Position numbers and translations under genes: made by a program. Below, in pieces: positions 14,526-22,833 of a DNA stretch of 34,606 nucleotides. The notes beneath the pieces were generated by a model. That model saw nothing but the letters and a program-made list of their open reading frames with translations. It was not told the DNA's origin and made no database searches. Source of the stretch: a virus; the IMG/VR virus record IMGVR_UViG_3300021185_004502, positions 1 to 34,606 of that record, one strand, 5' to 3'. The number at the start of each line of letters is the position of its first letter. The first letter of the stretch is position 1.

Positions 14526-17141
14526 ATGGCACAAATTATTAAACACAGACGTGGTGGCCTTGAATCCGTATCTGGTGCAACTAAAAGAGCGGGTGAATTA
14601 CTCGTTATTACTGGTTCTTCCGGAATATCTGCAGTAAATGATGGAATCTTAATGGTAGGAATCGATGGTTCTACCGTAACCCCATCAAACAAGATATTAT
14701 CAGGTTCATCAACACCTAATTTAACTGGGGGTTCTTATGGACACTCAATTGATGGTATTCCGTTTTATAATACTTCAGAAGAAAAACTTTACATTTTAGG
14801 TAAAGGTGGAAATACTGAAGTAAAAGCAACGGCAAGTACAAATGGAACAGGAATTGTTTCATCTTCTGCTCAAATCGATGGTTTAGGATTTTTGAAGAAC
14901 AATGGAGATGGAGTAATTTCTTCATCTGCACAATTAACTTCAACATTCTTAGAAATCAATGGAGATAGTGTAATATCTGGTTCAGGTCAGTTAACTGATA
15001 TGACAGGTGATATAACTGTAAACTCTTCAGGAGTTTCTGCGATAGGAGCACAAAAAGTAGTTAACTCAATGTTAGCTGATGATGCAGTTGGAGCTGATGA
15101 ATTAGCTTCAAATGCAGTAGTAAATGCATCTGTTGCTTCAAATGCGGCAATTGCATTTTCAAAAATTAATAGTGATGCAACTGGTATCGTATCTGGTTCA
15201 TCTCAAGTAGTAGTTTCAAATACAAATACTGCAAATGGTGCACTTGACCATACTAAAATTGATTTCGATGGTTCAGGTTTAACATCTGGTTCATTAGGTT
15301 TATCAATTGCTGGTGGAACTGGTACTGATGTTGCTCAAGTTGGAGTTGATACTTTAACTTTCGCAGGTACTGCAAACGAAATTGAAACAACTGTAACTGA
15401 TAACCAAGTTGCTATCGGTATCGTAACTAACCCAACTCTTAGTGGTAATGTAACTGTAACAGGTAACTTTACTGTACAAGGAACTACAACAAGTGTATCT
15501 TCTACAACTGTTAATATCGGTGATAATATCATTGAACTTAATGGTACAGGAGCTGCAAATGGTGGTTTAATGATTGGAGATGTAACTGCTCCAAATCAAG
15601 TATCAGGTTCTTTACTATGGGATGCTACAAATGATAAATGGATTGCTGGAGCATCTGGTTCGGAATATGATATATTATTGGCTAAAGGACAAGGTATCGT
15701 ATCAGCTTCAGGTCAAATCGCTTTAAGTGGTTTATCTGATTACGATGCAAATGACCACATTGACCATACTTCAGTAAGTGTAACTGCTGGAACTGGTTTA
15801 ACTGGTGGTGGTACAATTGCGGCAACTAGAACAATAAATGTAGTATCTGCAAACAATGGTATTGTTGCAAATGCAGATAATATTGAATTAGCAACTGCTT
15901 CTTCAACATTTACTGGTGGTGTAAAAACTAAATTAAATGCTGAAGGTGTATTTTCATCTTCTGCACAATTATCTGGTAATTTCTTAAACACAAATGGAGA
16001 TTCAGTAGTATCAGGTTCAGGTCAATTAACTGACATGACAGGTGATGTAACTGTAAATTCAAGTGGTGTTTCTGCAATCGGAGCTCAAAAAGTAGTTAAC
16101 TCGATGTTAGCTGATGATGCGGTTGGAGCTGATGAATTGGCTGCAAATGCAGTAGTAAATGCATCTATTGCTTCAAATGCGGCAATTGCTTTCTCTAAAA
16201 TTAATAGTGATGCAACTGGTATCGTATCTGGTTCGGGTCAAATTGATGGTTCGGCTTTAGGTTCAAACAAAACTATATCAGGTGTAACTCTTGGTGGTAA
16301 CTTAAATAACTTAACAGTTGATGATTCAACAATTGCTTTAAATAGTGGAACAACCTTTAATGGTTCTGCCGCTAGAACAGTAAGTGTTAAGAGTGGAGGT
16401 ATTACAAATACTCACATTAATGCTTCAGCAGCAATTAATCACTCAAAAATTGATTTTGATGGTTCAGGTTTAACATCTGGTTCATTAGGATTAACAGTTG
16501 GTGATGGTTCAAGTACTGATGTAGTAAACGTTGGTGTAGATACCTTAGCGGTTGTTGGTACTGCAAACGAAATCGAAACTGCAGTAACTAATAACCAAAT
16601 ACAAGTTGGTATCGTAACTAATCCAACACTTACTGGTAACGTAAGAGTAACTGGTGATTTAACTGTTGAAGGTACAACTACAACAATTGATTCAACTACT
16701 GTTAATATCGGTGATAGAGTTTTAGAACTTAACTATGGTGGAGCTAGTGGTGATGCAGGTATCTTAGTATCTGATGCTGTTGGTTCAACAACAGTTAGTG
16801 GTTCTTTACTATGGGATGCATCTGAAGACCATTGGATGGCTGGTGCACTTGGAGGTGAAAAGGAAATTGCTTTATTAAATGCAACTCCTACTTCTAATAC
16901 AGTACTTAAGGCAAATGCTAGTGGATTATTAGTTGATACAAAGATTACTGATGATGGAACAAATGTAACTATTAGTGGAACTGCGGAATTAAGAGTTAAT
17001 TCAGCAACTGCTAATTCATTTGTTTACTATGATTCAAACAAATCTCTTGAATCAGTTACACCTTCTACAGCAGGTGATGTAATTCAATGGAATGGTTCAT
17101 CATTCGTTGCAAGTAACGAAATTGATGGAGGTACATTCTAA
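14526..17141 (+). CDS. Tail fibre protein with MAQIIKHRR anchor and IDGG C-terminus
   Basis: An 871-residue fibre. The N-terminus (MAQIIKHRRGGLES, then AGELLVITG) belongs to the same anchoring module as the 216-aa and 564-aa proteins and more distantly the 1613-aa one. The body has VSSSAQI/VSGSGQL repeats, a 345-residue internal duplication, and two copies of the fibre module built on VTGNFTVQGTTTSVSSTTVN plus SGSLLWDATNDKWIAG (about residues 303-380 and 700-780). The protein ends EIDGGTF. There is no S74 chaperone. The AAAGGA is nine or more bases from the ATG. A strong terminator follows at 17163. It is probably a trimeric beta-helical host-contact fibre; whether it is long-tail-fibre or baseplate attached cannot be seen. 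Confidence 0.85.
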   Translation: MAQIIKHRRGGLESVSGATKRAGELLVITGSSGISAVNDGILMVGIDGSTVTPSNKILSGSSTPNLTGGSYGHSIDGIPFYNTSEEKLYILGKGGNTEVKATASTNGTGIVSSSAQIDGLGFLKNNGDGVISSSAQLTSTFLEINGDSVISGSGQLTDMTGDITVNSSGVSAIGAQKVVNSMLADDAVGADELASNAVVNASVASNAAIAFSKINSDATGIVSGSSQVVVSNTNTANGALDHTKIDFDGSGLTSGSLGLSIAGGTGTDVAQVGVDTLTFAGTANEIETTVTDNQVAIGIVTNPTLSGNVTVTGNFTVQGTTTSVSSTTVNIGDNIIELNGTGAANGGLMIGDVTAPNQVSGSLLWDATNDKWIAGASGSEYDILLAKGQGIVSASGQIALSGLSDYDANDHIDHTSVSVTAGTGLTGGGTIAATRTINVVSANNGIVANADNIELATASSTFTGGVKTKLNAEGVFSSSAQLSGNFLNTNGDSVVSGSGQLTDMTGDVTVNSSGVSAIGAQKVVNSMLADDAVGADELAANAVVNASIASNAAIAFSKINSDATGIVSGSGQIDGSALGSNKTISGVTLGGNLNNLTVDDSTIALNSGTTFNGSAARTVSVKSGGITNTHINASAAINHSKIDFDGSGLTSGSLGLTVGDGSSTDVVNVGVDTLAVVGTANEIETAVTNNQIQVGIVTNPTLTGNVRVTGDLTVEGTTTTIDSTTVNIGDRVLELNYGGASGDAGILVSDAVGSTTVSGSLLWDASEDHWMAGALGGEKEIALLNATPTSNTVLKANASGLLVDTKITDDGTNVTISGTAELRVNSATANSFVYYDSNKSLESVTPSTAGDVIQWNGSSFVASNEIDGGTF
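14970..15199 (+). repeat. First copy of an internal duplication in the 871-aa fibre
   Basis: This 230-base segment (VISGSGQLTDMTGD onward, including ADDAVGADELASNA) is nearly repeated at 16005-16234, exactly 1035 bases later and in the same frame. Most differences are third-position changes. Confidence 0.9.
16005..16234 (+). repeat. Second copy of an internal duplication in the 871-aa fibre
   Basis: This is the partner of 14970-15199, with only a few amino-acid changes (ASNA to AANA, SVAS to SIAS). The two copies bracket the first VTVTGNFTVQGTT module, so the duplicated unit probably covered the whole 345 residues. Confidence 0.9.
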
Positions 17142-17162
17142 TAGAATATACTAAATAAATTT

Positions 17163-17198
17163 AAAATCCCCCTTCTTTGAGTTGGGGGATTTTTTTTA
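17163..17198 (+). terminator. Rho-independent terminator after the 871-aa fibre
   Basis: AAAATCCCCC (17163-17172) pairs with GGGGGATTTT (17184-17193) across an 11-base loop, followed by a run of T. It lies 22 bases after the fibre stop. Confidence 0.9.
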
Positions 17199-17214
17199 TA
17201 GTTTTTGGAGATTT

Positions 17215-17226
17215 TATACTTATATA
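17215..17226 (+). promoter_or_regulatory. First of two candidate promoter motifs before the 1613-aa fibre
   Basis: TATACTTATATA, the C-variant also seen at 208 and 32134, follows the terminator by 17 bases. A hairpin (17225-17260) begins at its downstream edge. Confidence 0.5.
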
Positions 17227-17260
17227 GGTGGAGTTGTATTATGTTGCAACCCAAAACCTA
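17225..17260 (+). other. Hairpin between the two promoter motifs
   Basis: TAGGT (17225-17229) pairs with ACCTA (17256-17260), and inside it GTTG (17233-17236) pairs with CAAC (17247-17250). No T-run follows. It lies between two motif copies, so only transcripts from the upstream motif would carry it. Confidence 0.4.
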
Positions 17261-17268
17261 CATTAAGG

Positions 17269-17280
17269 TATATTTATATA
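17269..17280 (+). promoter_or_regulatory. Second candidate promoter motif before the 1613-aa fibre
   Basis: TATATTTATATA ends 24 bases before the ATG at 17305. The gene has only GGGAAA as a weak ribosome site. A five-codon frame (17287-17304) ends directly at the start codon. Confidence 0.6.
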
Positions 17281-17304
17281 AAATAAATGGGAAATAAAAT
17301 TTAG

Positions 17305-20300
17305 ATGGCAGCTATATTAAAACTAAGAAGAGGAACATCCATTCCCTCACTTCAACAATCAGAGCTTTTCTATCACTCAAGTTTAAATACTTTGGTGGTT
17401 GGAGATGGCTCAAACTCTCATATTCTTTTAAAATCAGGTTCAAATACAGTAAATACTGTAAGTATAAGTGGAACTGTATCTGCATCATATATTCATGTTG
17501 CAAATGATTTAACAATAAAAGGTAATATTATATTAGGTGATGAGATTGCAAATGATAATATTACTATTAATGCAGAACTTAGTGGTTCTCTTATACCTGA
17601 TGCTGATAATACACATGACTTAGGTACACTTTCTAAAAAATATAGAAATTTATATGTTAATTCACTGCCAGGAAGTAACATTATTTCTTCATCTGCTCAA
17701 ATTAGTGGATATAATTCTTTCTTAGAAATAAATGGTGATAATGTAGTTAGTTCATCGGCTCAAATTAGTGGATATAACACATTTTTAGAAATAAACGGAG
17801 ATTCAGTAGTATCTTCATCTGCTCAGATTAGTGGATATAACAAATTCTTAGAAATAAATGGTGATAACGTTGTTTCATCATCTGCTCAAATTAGTGGATA
17901 TAACAAATTCTTAGAAAAAGATGGAGATAGTGTATTTAGTTCATCTGTACAGGTAAATGCTAATACAATAACCAACTTTGATAGTAATGTAAAAGATAAA
18001 TTAAATGCAGAAAATGTAATTAGTGGTTCATCTCAAATTTTACATGGAAGTAACATTGTTTCATCATCTGCTCAAATTAGTGGATATAACAAATTTTTAG
18101 AAATAAATGGAGATTCAGTAGTATCTTCATCCGCACAAATTGATTCACTTGGATTCTTAAAGGTAAATGGTGATAATGTATTTAGTTCATCTGCACAAGT
18201 AAATGCAAATACAATTACAAACTTTGATTCAAATGTAAAAACAAAATTAAATGATGAAAATGTACATAGTGGTTCGTTCTTAGGAACTGCAACAACTGCA
18301 AATTTATCAGAAAACACAAATCTATATTATACAGATACTAGAGTAAAAAATAAATTAAATACCGAGGGAGTACTTAGTGGTTCTTCTCAACTAACAACTG
18401 AATTTGATACAAGGTATTTAAATACCAATGGTGATAATGTATTTAGTTCATCTGTACAGGTAAATGCTAATACAATAACCAATTTTGATTCAAATGTAAA
18501 ATCAAAAATGAACTCCGATGGAGTTATATCAGGTTCGGGTCAATTGGATAATGTATTTTTAGAAATTAATGGTGATAACGTTGTTTCATCATCTGCTCAG
18601 ATTAGTGGATATAACAAATTTTTAGAAATTAATGGTGATAATGTAGTTAGTGGTTCAACTCAAGTAAATTCACTATTTGTAGGAACTTCTGTTTCAACAT
18701 CTTTAGATGCACGTTTAGATTCTTTAGAATCAGATATACATACTCATTCTAATAAAACACAATTAGATACTATAAATCAGAATCTATCATCAACATCAAA
18801 CGTAACATTTAATACTGGTTCATTTACAGGAGATGTTACAATTACAGGAGATTTTACAGTTTTAGGTTCAGCAACAGAAATATCTTCAACTGAATTAAGA
18901 ATTGAAGATAAACTTATTACAGTTGCAAGTGGTTCTGTTGATTCAGCAGCTGCTGATGGTGCAGGTATAGAGATTGATGGTGCTAATAAATCATTACAAT
19001 GGGACCACAATACATCTCAATTCGTATTTGATGCTCAAGTAAGTTCATCAGTAGGATTCAAAGGAGAGGGTGGATTACTAACAGGTATTGATACAGACCA
19101 AGTAACTGAAGGTAGTAATCTTTACTATACTGATGTAAGAGTAAAAAATAAAATAAACGATGAAGGTGTAATTAGTGGTTCTTCACAATTAACATCTACA
19201 TTTGATACAAGATACTTAAACACTAATGGAGATGGAGTAATTTCATCTTCAGCTCAATTAACTGGTGATTTAGATTTAAGATATTTAGAAATAGATGGAG
19301 ATAATGTAGTTTCCTCATCTGCTCAAATTACCCTTGCTAATACGACAGGTAACTTAGATGGTTCAAGAGTAGTAGGTAATATTCAAGCAAGTTCAGTAGA
19401 TTATGCTAATGTATTAAACAAACCAACTTTATTTAGTGGTTCTGCTCAAGTATCATTAAGTGGATTTTCAACATCTGATTTATCAGAAGGTTCAAATAAA
19501 TATTATACAGATACAAGAGTAAAAACAAAATTAAATGCAGAAAATGTAATTAGTGGTTCTGGTCAATTAACAAGTACATTTGATTCAAGATACTTAAATA
19601 CTGATGGAGATGATGTAATTTCATCATCTGCTCAAATATCTCACGATGATACAACTGGTTTTGTATCAAATGAACATATTGACCACTCATCTATTACTTT
19701 AGGTAGTGGTAAAGGTTTGACTGGTGGTGGTACTATTGATGTAAGTAGAAGTATTACATTAGATACAGGTTCTGCTCATTTTGTTAATGGTGTAAAAGAA
19801 AAAATAAACGATGAAGGTGTAATTAGTGGTTCTTCACAAGTTTCATTAACTTCAGTAACCGGATATAATTCAAACGAACACTTTACACAAGGAAACATTA
19901 CAACAGTAGGAACTGTAACAAGTGGAGATATAAGTGCTATTTTACCAAGTGGATTGGTTAGTGGTTCTGTATTCAGTTCCCCATCACAAGGTACAGTAAG
20001 AGCACAAATCAATGGAGTTAATACTGATGTAGATACTGGATTACAAACAGGAGATTCACCTACATTCCAAGGAGTAACTTTAACAAATTTAGGTACTCTG
20101 GCAATAGGTCAACAAACTGCATTATTTAGTGGTTCTGCAGGACAGATTGGAAAAAGAGTTTTAGGAACTTCGGCATTCTTTAATGTTTCTGCTTCTATTG
20201 CAGATGACCCTAACTCAATACCAACCACAAAAGCAGTAAATGATGCATTAATTTCAGCAGGTGCTGGTGATATCACAGAAGTTAACCCATCATCTGTATT

Positions 20301-22146
20301 CTCAGATTCAACAACCGGTCTTATTCATTTATCAACTGGTACTGAAGTTGGTGGAGCAAAAGGTGTACAAGGTAATATTCACATTGCTGTTAGTACAGGT
20401 TCGGCTCACTTTACTGGTGGTGTAAAAACTAAATTAAATGCTGAGGGTGTATTTTCATCTTCTGCACAATTATCGGCAGATTTCTTAGATACATTAGGAG
20501 ATGGTGTTGTATCTTCTTCTGCACAAATTCAAAATTATAACTTATTTTTAGAAAAAGATGGAGATAGTGTAGTTAGTGGTTCATCACAAGTTGATGTATC
20601 TCAAACAACAAACTATTCTTCTATAAATCAATATTCAGATACTAAAGTAAAAACAAAATTAAATGCAGAAAATGTAATTAGTGGTTCTTCACAATTAACA
20701 TCTGCATTTGATTCAAGATACTTAAATACTAATGGGGATAGTGTAGTTTCCTCATCTGCTCAAATTGATTATAATTCAATACAAAATCAACCAACAACAA
20801 TTTCATCTGGTCAATCTAATAAATTGGCATTTATATCTATTACACAAGCAGTTGATTTAGATACATTAGAAACTAATGTTGGAACTAACTCAAGTAAAGT
20901 TGGATATACAGATGCTCTTGTAAAAGCAAAATTAAATACAGAGGGAGTACTTAGTGGTTCTGCTCAAATTACAAATGGAAGTGGATTAGTTTCTTCATCT
21001 GCACAAATTGATTCATTAGGATTCTTAAAAGTAGAAGGAGATAGTGTAGTTTCCTCATCTGCTCAAATTGATTATAATTCAATACAAAATCAACCAACAA
21101 CTATAACAGGTGGTCAAGCATCTGCAATTTCAATCAACACAGGTAAAGTTGGATATACAGATACACTTGTAAAAGCAAAATTAAATGAAGAAACAGTAGT
21201 TAGTGGTTCATCTCAAATTACACTCTCTTCGGTAACTGGATATAATTCAAACGAACACTTTACACAAGGAAACATTACAACATTAGGAACTGTAACTGCA
21301 GGTAATGTAACTGCAATTCTTCCAAGTGGTGTAATTAGTGGTTCTACTCAATTAACTTCTAATTTAAATTCAGTTTATTTAGAAATAAATGGTGATAGTG
21401 TTGTTAGTGGTTCATCTCAAATCAATAGTTTATTTGCAGGAACTGCCGTTTCAACTTCATTAGATTCTCGTTTAGATTCTTTAGAATCAGATACACACAC
21501 TCATTCTAATAAGGCAAACCTAGATACAATTAACCAAAATCTTGCAACAACAAATAATGTTACGTTTGCAGATGGTGATTTTACAGGTGATGTTCAAATA
21601 AATGGAAGTTTAGTAGTACAAGGTTCAGCAACTGAACTACAAGTAACAGAATTAAGAATTGAAGATAAAGTAATAACAGTTGCAAGTGGTTCAGCTGATT
21701 CAGCAGCTGCTGATGGTGCTGGTATTGAAATAGCAGGAGCAAATGAATCAATTACATGGAATCATGCAAATTCAAGATTCCAAATTTCAGATGATATTCA
21801 TGTAACTGGTACTATAAAAGCAAGTGATGATATTGTGGCTTATGCTTCTTCAGATGAAAGATTAAAAAATAACATCCAACCTATTCAAAATCCATTAGAG
21901 AAAATAAATGAGATTTCTGGTAATACTTTTGATTGGAATGAAGAAAAACAAGATACTTATAAAGGTAAGGATTATGGTGTAATAGCTCAAGAAATTGAAA
22001 AAATCTTACCGGAATTGGTTCATACAAAAGAGAGTGGATTTAAATCTGTAAAATACGATAAAATAATCCCATTACTTATAGAAGGAATAAAAGATTTAAA
22101 TAAAGAAGTAATAGAACTAAAAAAAATTATTAAGGAATCAAAATAA
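17305..22146 (+). CDS. Large tail fibre with C-terminal S74 intramolecular chaperone
   Basis: A 1613-residue fibre. The N-terminus MAAILKLRRGTSIPSLQQSE is a divergent form of the MAQ-type anchor. Residues 127-211 hold four 21-residue repeats (SSSAQISGYNKFLEINGDNV). The long body repeats SSSAQI, LYYTDTRVKxKLN and LTSTFDSRYLNTNGD units. Two copies of a module with TELRIEDKLITVASGS occur at about 510-572 and 1426-1492. The last about 98 residues are a peptidase-S74 chaperone: SDERLKNNI with predicted catalytic Ser1516 and Lys1521, then GVIAQEIEKILPELVHT and a final coiled coil (IKDLNKEVIELKKIIKES). In this family the chaperone drives trimer folding and then cuts itself off before the Ser. The mature fibre would be about 1515 residues. 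The next gene starts directly after its stop. The start is chosen at the only ATG giving the anchor; its ribosome site is weak. Confidence 0.9.
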   Translation: MAAILKLRRGTSIPSLQQSELFYHSSLNTLVVGDGSNSHILLKSGSNTVNTVSISGTVSASYIHVANDLTIKGNIILGDEIANDNITINAELSGSLIPDADNTHDLGTLSKKYRNLYVNSLPGSNIISSSAQISGYNSFLEINGDNVVSSSAQISGYNTFLEINGDSVVSSSAQISGYNKFLEINGDNVVSSSAQISGYNKFLEKDGDSVFSSSVQVNANTITNFDSNVKDKLNAENVISGSSQILHGSNIVSSSAQISGYNKFLEINGDSVVSSSAQIDSLGFLKVNGDNVFSSSAQVNANTITNFDSNVKTKLNDENVHSGSFLGTATTANLSENTNLYYTDTRVKNKLNTEGVLSGSSQLTTEFDTRYLNTNGDNVFSSSVQVNANTITNFDSNVKSKMNSDGVISGSGQLDNVFLEINGDNVVSSSAQISGYNKFLEINGDNVVSGSTQVNSLFVGTSVSTSLDARLDSLESDIHTHSNKTQLDTINQNLSSTSNVTFNTGSFTGDVTITGDFTVLGSATEISSTELRIEDKLITVASGSVDSAAADGAGIEIDGANKSLQWDHNTSQFVFDAQVSSSVGFKGEGGLLTGIDTDQVTEGSNLYYTDVRVKNKINDEGVISGSSQLTSTFDTRYLNTNGDGVISSSAQLTGDLDLRYLEIDGDNVVSSSAQITLANTTGNLDGSRVVGNIQASSVDYANVLNKPTLFSGSAQVSLSGFSTSDLSEGSNKYYTDTRVKTKLNAENVISGSGQLTSTFDSRYLNTDGDDVISSSAQISHDDTTGFVSNEHIDHSSITLGSGKGLTGGGTIDVSRSITLDTGSAHFVNGVKEKINDEGVISGSSQVSLTSVTGYNSNEHFTQGNITTVGTVTSGDISAILPSGLVSGSVFSSPSQGTVRAQINGVNTDVDTGLQTGDSPTFQGVTLTNLGTLAIGQQTALFSGSAGQIGKRVLGTSAFFNVSASIADDPNSIPTTKAVNDALISAGAGDITEVNPSSVFSDSTTGLIHLSTGTEVGGAKGVQGNIHIAVSTGSAHFTGGVKTKLNAEGVFSSSAQLSADFLDTLGDGVVSSSAQIQNYNLFLEKDGDSVVSGSSQVDVSQTTNYSSINQYSDTKVKTKLNAENVISGSSQLTSAFDSRYLNTNGDSVVSSSAQIDYNSIQNQPTTISSGQSNKLAFISITQAVDLDTLETNVGTNSSKVGYTDALVKAKLNTEGVLSGSAQITNGSGLVSSSAQIDSLGFLKVEGDSVVSSSAQIDYNSIQNQPTTITGGQASAISINTGKVGYTDTLVKAKLNEETVVSGSSQITLSSVTGYNSNEHFTQGNITTLGTVTAGNVTAILPSGVISGSTQLTSNLNSVYLEINGDSVVSGSSQINSLFAGTAVSTSLDSRLDSLESDTHTHSNKANLDTINQNLATTNNVTFADGDFTGDVQINGSLVVQGSATELQVTELRIEDKVITVASGSADSAAADGAGIEIAGANESITWNHANSRFQISDDIHVTGTIKASDDIVAYASSDERLKNNIQPIQNPLEKINEISGNTFDWNEEKQDTYKGKDYGVIAQEIEKILPELVHTKESGFKSVKYDKIIPLLIEGIKDLNKEVIELKKIIKESK
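17686..17937 (+). repeat. Four tandem 63-bp repeats (SSSAQISGYNKFLEINGDNVV)
   Basis: Units start at 17686, 17749, 17812 and 17875. Each encodes a 21-residue unit that begins SSSAQISGYN. Diverged single copies recur throughout the same gene, for example near 18061 and 18592. Confidence 0.9.
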
Positions 22147-22797
22147 ATGGCTCAGATAGTAAAACTCAAGAGAAGTCTAACAGCAGGAAGTAAACCAACT
22201 ACATCCAATTTAGCAGTTGGTGAATTAGCATTAAATGTAAACGATGGAACAGTATTCCTAAGAAAATCGGGTTCTGCGGTTGGAGATAGTATAAAACAGT
22301 TTGTTACTCTCGACCATCAAGGAATTTTAACCGGTTCATTAAGAGCAAGTGGTTCAATATCTGCTTCAGCATTTCAAGGTGATGGTTCACAACTTACAAA
22401 TATAACAGTAGCACAAGTTGCTACAACCAAAGCTAACTTTACAAATCAAACCTCTGTAACAGTAGACCATAATCTAGCTACAGAAAGTCCAATCATACAA
22501 GTATATGACTCTACTAACTTTCAGCTTATACCAGAATCTATAAAATTAGATAATAATAATAGTGCAACTGTAACATTTTCAACAGCAACAAGTGGTTATA
22601 TAGTTGTTGCACAAGGTGGACATTTAATAAGTGGTTCAATATCAGCCGCAAGTATTGATGGACTATCAGGACAAATAAAAACAAAATTAAATGCAGAAGG
22701 AGTTTTCTCATCATCCGCTCAAATAACAATGGGTGGAGATGTTAGTGGAACTGCTAATGCGGTGGTGATATCATCAATTGATGGTGGCACTGTATAA
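22147..22797 (+). CDS. Short fibre protein with MAQ anchor and IDGG C-terminus
   Basis: A 216-residue protein starting immediately after the upstream stop (TAA then ATG), so it is probably translationally coupled. Residues 1-45 (MAQIVKLKRSLTAGSKPTTS, then LAVGELALNVNDGTVFLRK) are the typical anchoring module of marine phage fibres. Residues 75-92 hold ASAFQGDGSQLTNI. Residues about 95-160 are a small beta domain (VTVDHNLATESPIIQVYDS, ending YIVVAQGGH) shared twice with the 564-aa fibre. A short SGQIKTKLNAEGVFSSSAQI repeat follows, and the end is SSIDGGTV. It looks like a minimal fibre, made of anchor, one domain and tag. Which receptor or partner it contacts is unknown. Confidence 0.8.
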   Translation: MAQIVKLKRSLTAGSKPTTSNLAVGELALNVNDGTVFLRKSGSAVGDSIKQFVTLDHQGILTGSLRASGSISASAFQGDGSQLTNITVAQVATTKANFTNQTSVTVDHNLATESPIIQVYDSTNFQLIPESIKLDNNNSATVTFSTATSGYIVVAQGGHLISGSISAASIDGLSGQIKTKLNAEGVFSSSAQITMGGDVSGTANAVVISSIDGGTV

Positions 22798-22833
22798 TAA
22801 AATTAAAATAAATTTGAAAAGGAAAAATATACA

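Noticed and set aside
17287-17304. Five-codon frame (MGNKI) ending at the 1613-aa fibre start
   Set aside because: It is too short to judge and has no ribosome site; probably a chance ATG in the leader.
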